Made by a program: the position numbers and the translations under genes. From assembly GCA_011524675.1 (NCBI GenBank), contig WTJX01000270.1, forward strand, positions 1-6,965: DNA of 6,965 nt, given 5' to 3'. This document shows, piece by piece, positions 6,032 through 6,965 of this stretch (positions are counted from its first letter, which is position 1; every line of letters starts with the position of its first letter). The stretch comes from Cytophagales bacterium (GTDB taxonomy: Bacteria; Bacteroidota; Bacteroidia; Cytophagales; JAAEPT01). The notes beneath the pieces were generated by a model. That model had not been told where the DNA came from, made no database searches, and saw only the letters and a program-made list of their open reading frames with translations.

Positions 6032-6965
6032 ATGGTTTCTGTGAAAAGTGTTTTTGGGTTATTATTTTTTCTGTTTTCTTTAGGAAGGTTGTGGGCAGTA
6101 GCGCAAGATGACTATGAAGAGACTTATTATACTGCTGATGAAGGCTTGGCATTCAATCAAGTAAACCATATTTTTCAAGATTCAGAAGGGTTCTTATGGC
6201 TCGGGACACGTAATGGCTTGTCTTACTATGATGGCTATAGCTTTCAAAATTATTACCATCAGTATGGAGACAGTTACTCACTAAGCAATAATGACATTAG
6301 CCAAATTGACGAAGATACTCAAGGGAATATATGGATAGCTACTTGGGGCGGTGGTGTTAATGTATTTGACAAAAAAGAAAAAATCTTTCGTAGATACGGC
6401 AATAAAAGTAAAGACTATACCATAGCAGGGGACGACATTATTCGCCGACTATATTGTGATACTCATGACAGGATATGGTTAGGGACGAATGCTGCAGGCT
6501 TACAGTATATTGATTTGAAAAAGCAGAGTATTCATCGTATTGCTACAAATGAGGGACAAGCCTTTTCTAGCATTTTAGAACTGCCAAATGGACATTACCT
6601 TATAGGAACTTGGGAAAATATTTCTGAATATAAATTAGTAAATGATAGCACCTTTGAACTTATAAAGAAGCATGAAATTGTTAACCCTAAAACTACCTGT
6701 CTCTTAGATAATAATGATGTACTTGTTGGGGGACTGCATGGGCTTTATCAATACAGTACAAAAACACATCAGCTACGCATACTTTTAAAGGGAGAAAAAG
6801 TCATTAGGATCAAAAAAGTAAAGGGGCTTTATTTGATAGCGACAAGAAAAGGTCTATACATATGGGATGCCGAGAAAGAAGAAGTGCTAGACTTTGACGA
6901 AACAATTATTGCAAGCGATATTGCTTATGACAAAAAAAGAGATATTCTTTGGTTTACTACCGCTA
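6032..6965 (+). CDS. Periplasmic two-component-propeller (Reg_prop) sensor, N-terminal part
   Basis: The frame is open from the ATG at 6032 to the window edge, 311 codons, with an in-frame TAG at 6005-6007 excluding a longer start. Residues 1-24 form a signal peptide or membrane anchor (hydrophobic core VFGLLFFLFSL, likely cleavage after AVA before QDD). Beta-propeller repeats follow with the usual two-component-regulator-propeller pattern of hydrophobic-D-x-x-G-x-(I/L)-W-(I/L)-(G/A)-T: IFQDSEGFLWLGTRNGLSYYD (47-67), IDEDTQGNIWIATWGGGVNV (92-111) and LYCDTHDRIWLGTNAAGLQY (140-159), then more degenerate blades (NGHYLIGT, VLVGGLHGLYQY, LYLIATRKGLYIWD, DILWFTT). In Bacteroidota such N-termini belong to periplasmic sensors, usually followed by a Y_Y_Y domain, a transmembrane helix and either histidine kinase plus response regulator/AraC modules (hybrid two-component systems) or a LuxR-type or other output. 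Which applies here lies beyond the window. It is divergent from the OmpA-family gene and may control it or respond to an envelope signal. Confidence 0.93.
   Translation, partial: MVSVKSVFGLLFFLFSLGRLWAVAQDDYEETYYTADEGLAFNQVNHIFQDSEGFLWLGTRNGLSYYDGYSFQNYYHQYGDSYSLSNNDISQIDEDTQGNIWIATWGGGVNVFDKKEKIFRRYGNKSKDYTIAGDDIIRRLYCDTHDRIWLGTNAAGLQYIDLKKQSIHRIATNEGQAFSSILELPNGHYLIGTWENISEYKLVNDSTFELIKKHEIVNPKTTCLLDNNDVLVGGLHGLYQYSTKTHQLRILLKGEKVIRIKKVKGLYLIATRKGLYIWDAEKEEVLDFDETIIASDIAYDKKRDILWFTTA

Overview
The window looks like chromosomal DNA of a Bacteroidota bacterium, probably of the Cytophagia/Cytophagales kind (family-level placement is inference). The reasons are the AT-rich composition, A/T-rich leaders without clear Shine-Dalgarno sequences, a periplasmic two-component-propeller (Reg_prop) sensor start, and a large secreted protein ending in an OmpA-like domain. 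There are no rRNA or tRNA genes, no CRISPR array, no transposase and no phage genes.

Layout from left to right. (1) 1-317, + strand: the C-terminal part of a Maf-family nucleotide pyrophosphatase, cut by the window edge. (2) 318-409: a 92-bp convergent gap with two hairpins, a perfect nested palindrome followed by T's that suits the maf transcript and a weaker hairpin touching the dapA stop. (3) 410-3347, - strand: ligA (NAD+-dependent DNA ligase) followed by dapA (4-hydroxy-tetrahydrodipicolinate synthase), 52 bp apart with no terminator visible between them, so probably co-transcribed. (4) 3348-3576: a non-coding stretch with two back-to-back perfect hairpins just upstream of ligA and an 11-bp tandem repeat. 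(5) 3577-5691, - strand: a 704-residue exported protein with an IgGFc-binding-like N-terminal region, an Ig-like segment and a C-terminal OmpA-like peptidoglycan-binding domain. (6) 5692-6031: a 340-bp divergent intergenic region. (7) 6032 to the window end, + strand: the N-terminal 311 residues of a Reg_prop beta-propeller sensor, cut by the window edge.

maf, ligA and dapA are housekeeping genes (nucleotide-pool sanitation, replication and repair, lysine/diaminopimelate synthesis). The right half is more accessory in character: an envelope-anchored, surface-type protein divergent from a periplasmic sensor. Their sharing one regulatory region suggests, but does not show, that the sensor and the envelope protein are functionally linked. 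No clearly novel multi-gene system is visible. The most worthwhile leads are the palindromes around maf/dapA and ligA and the domain architecture of the 704-residue protein with its divergent sensor.
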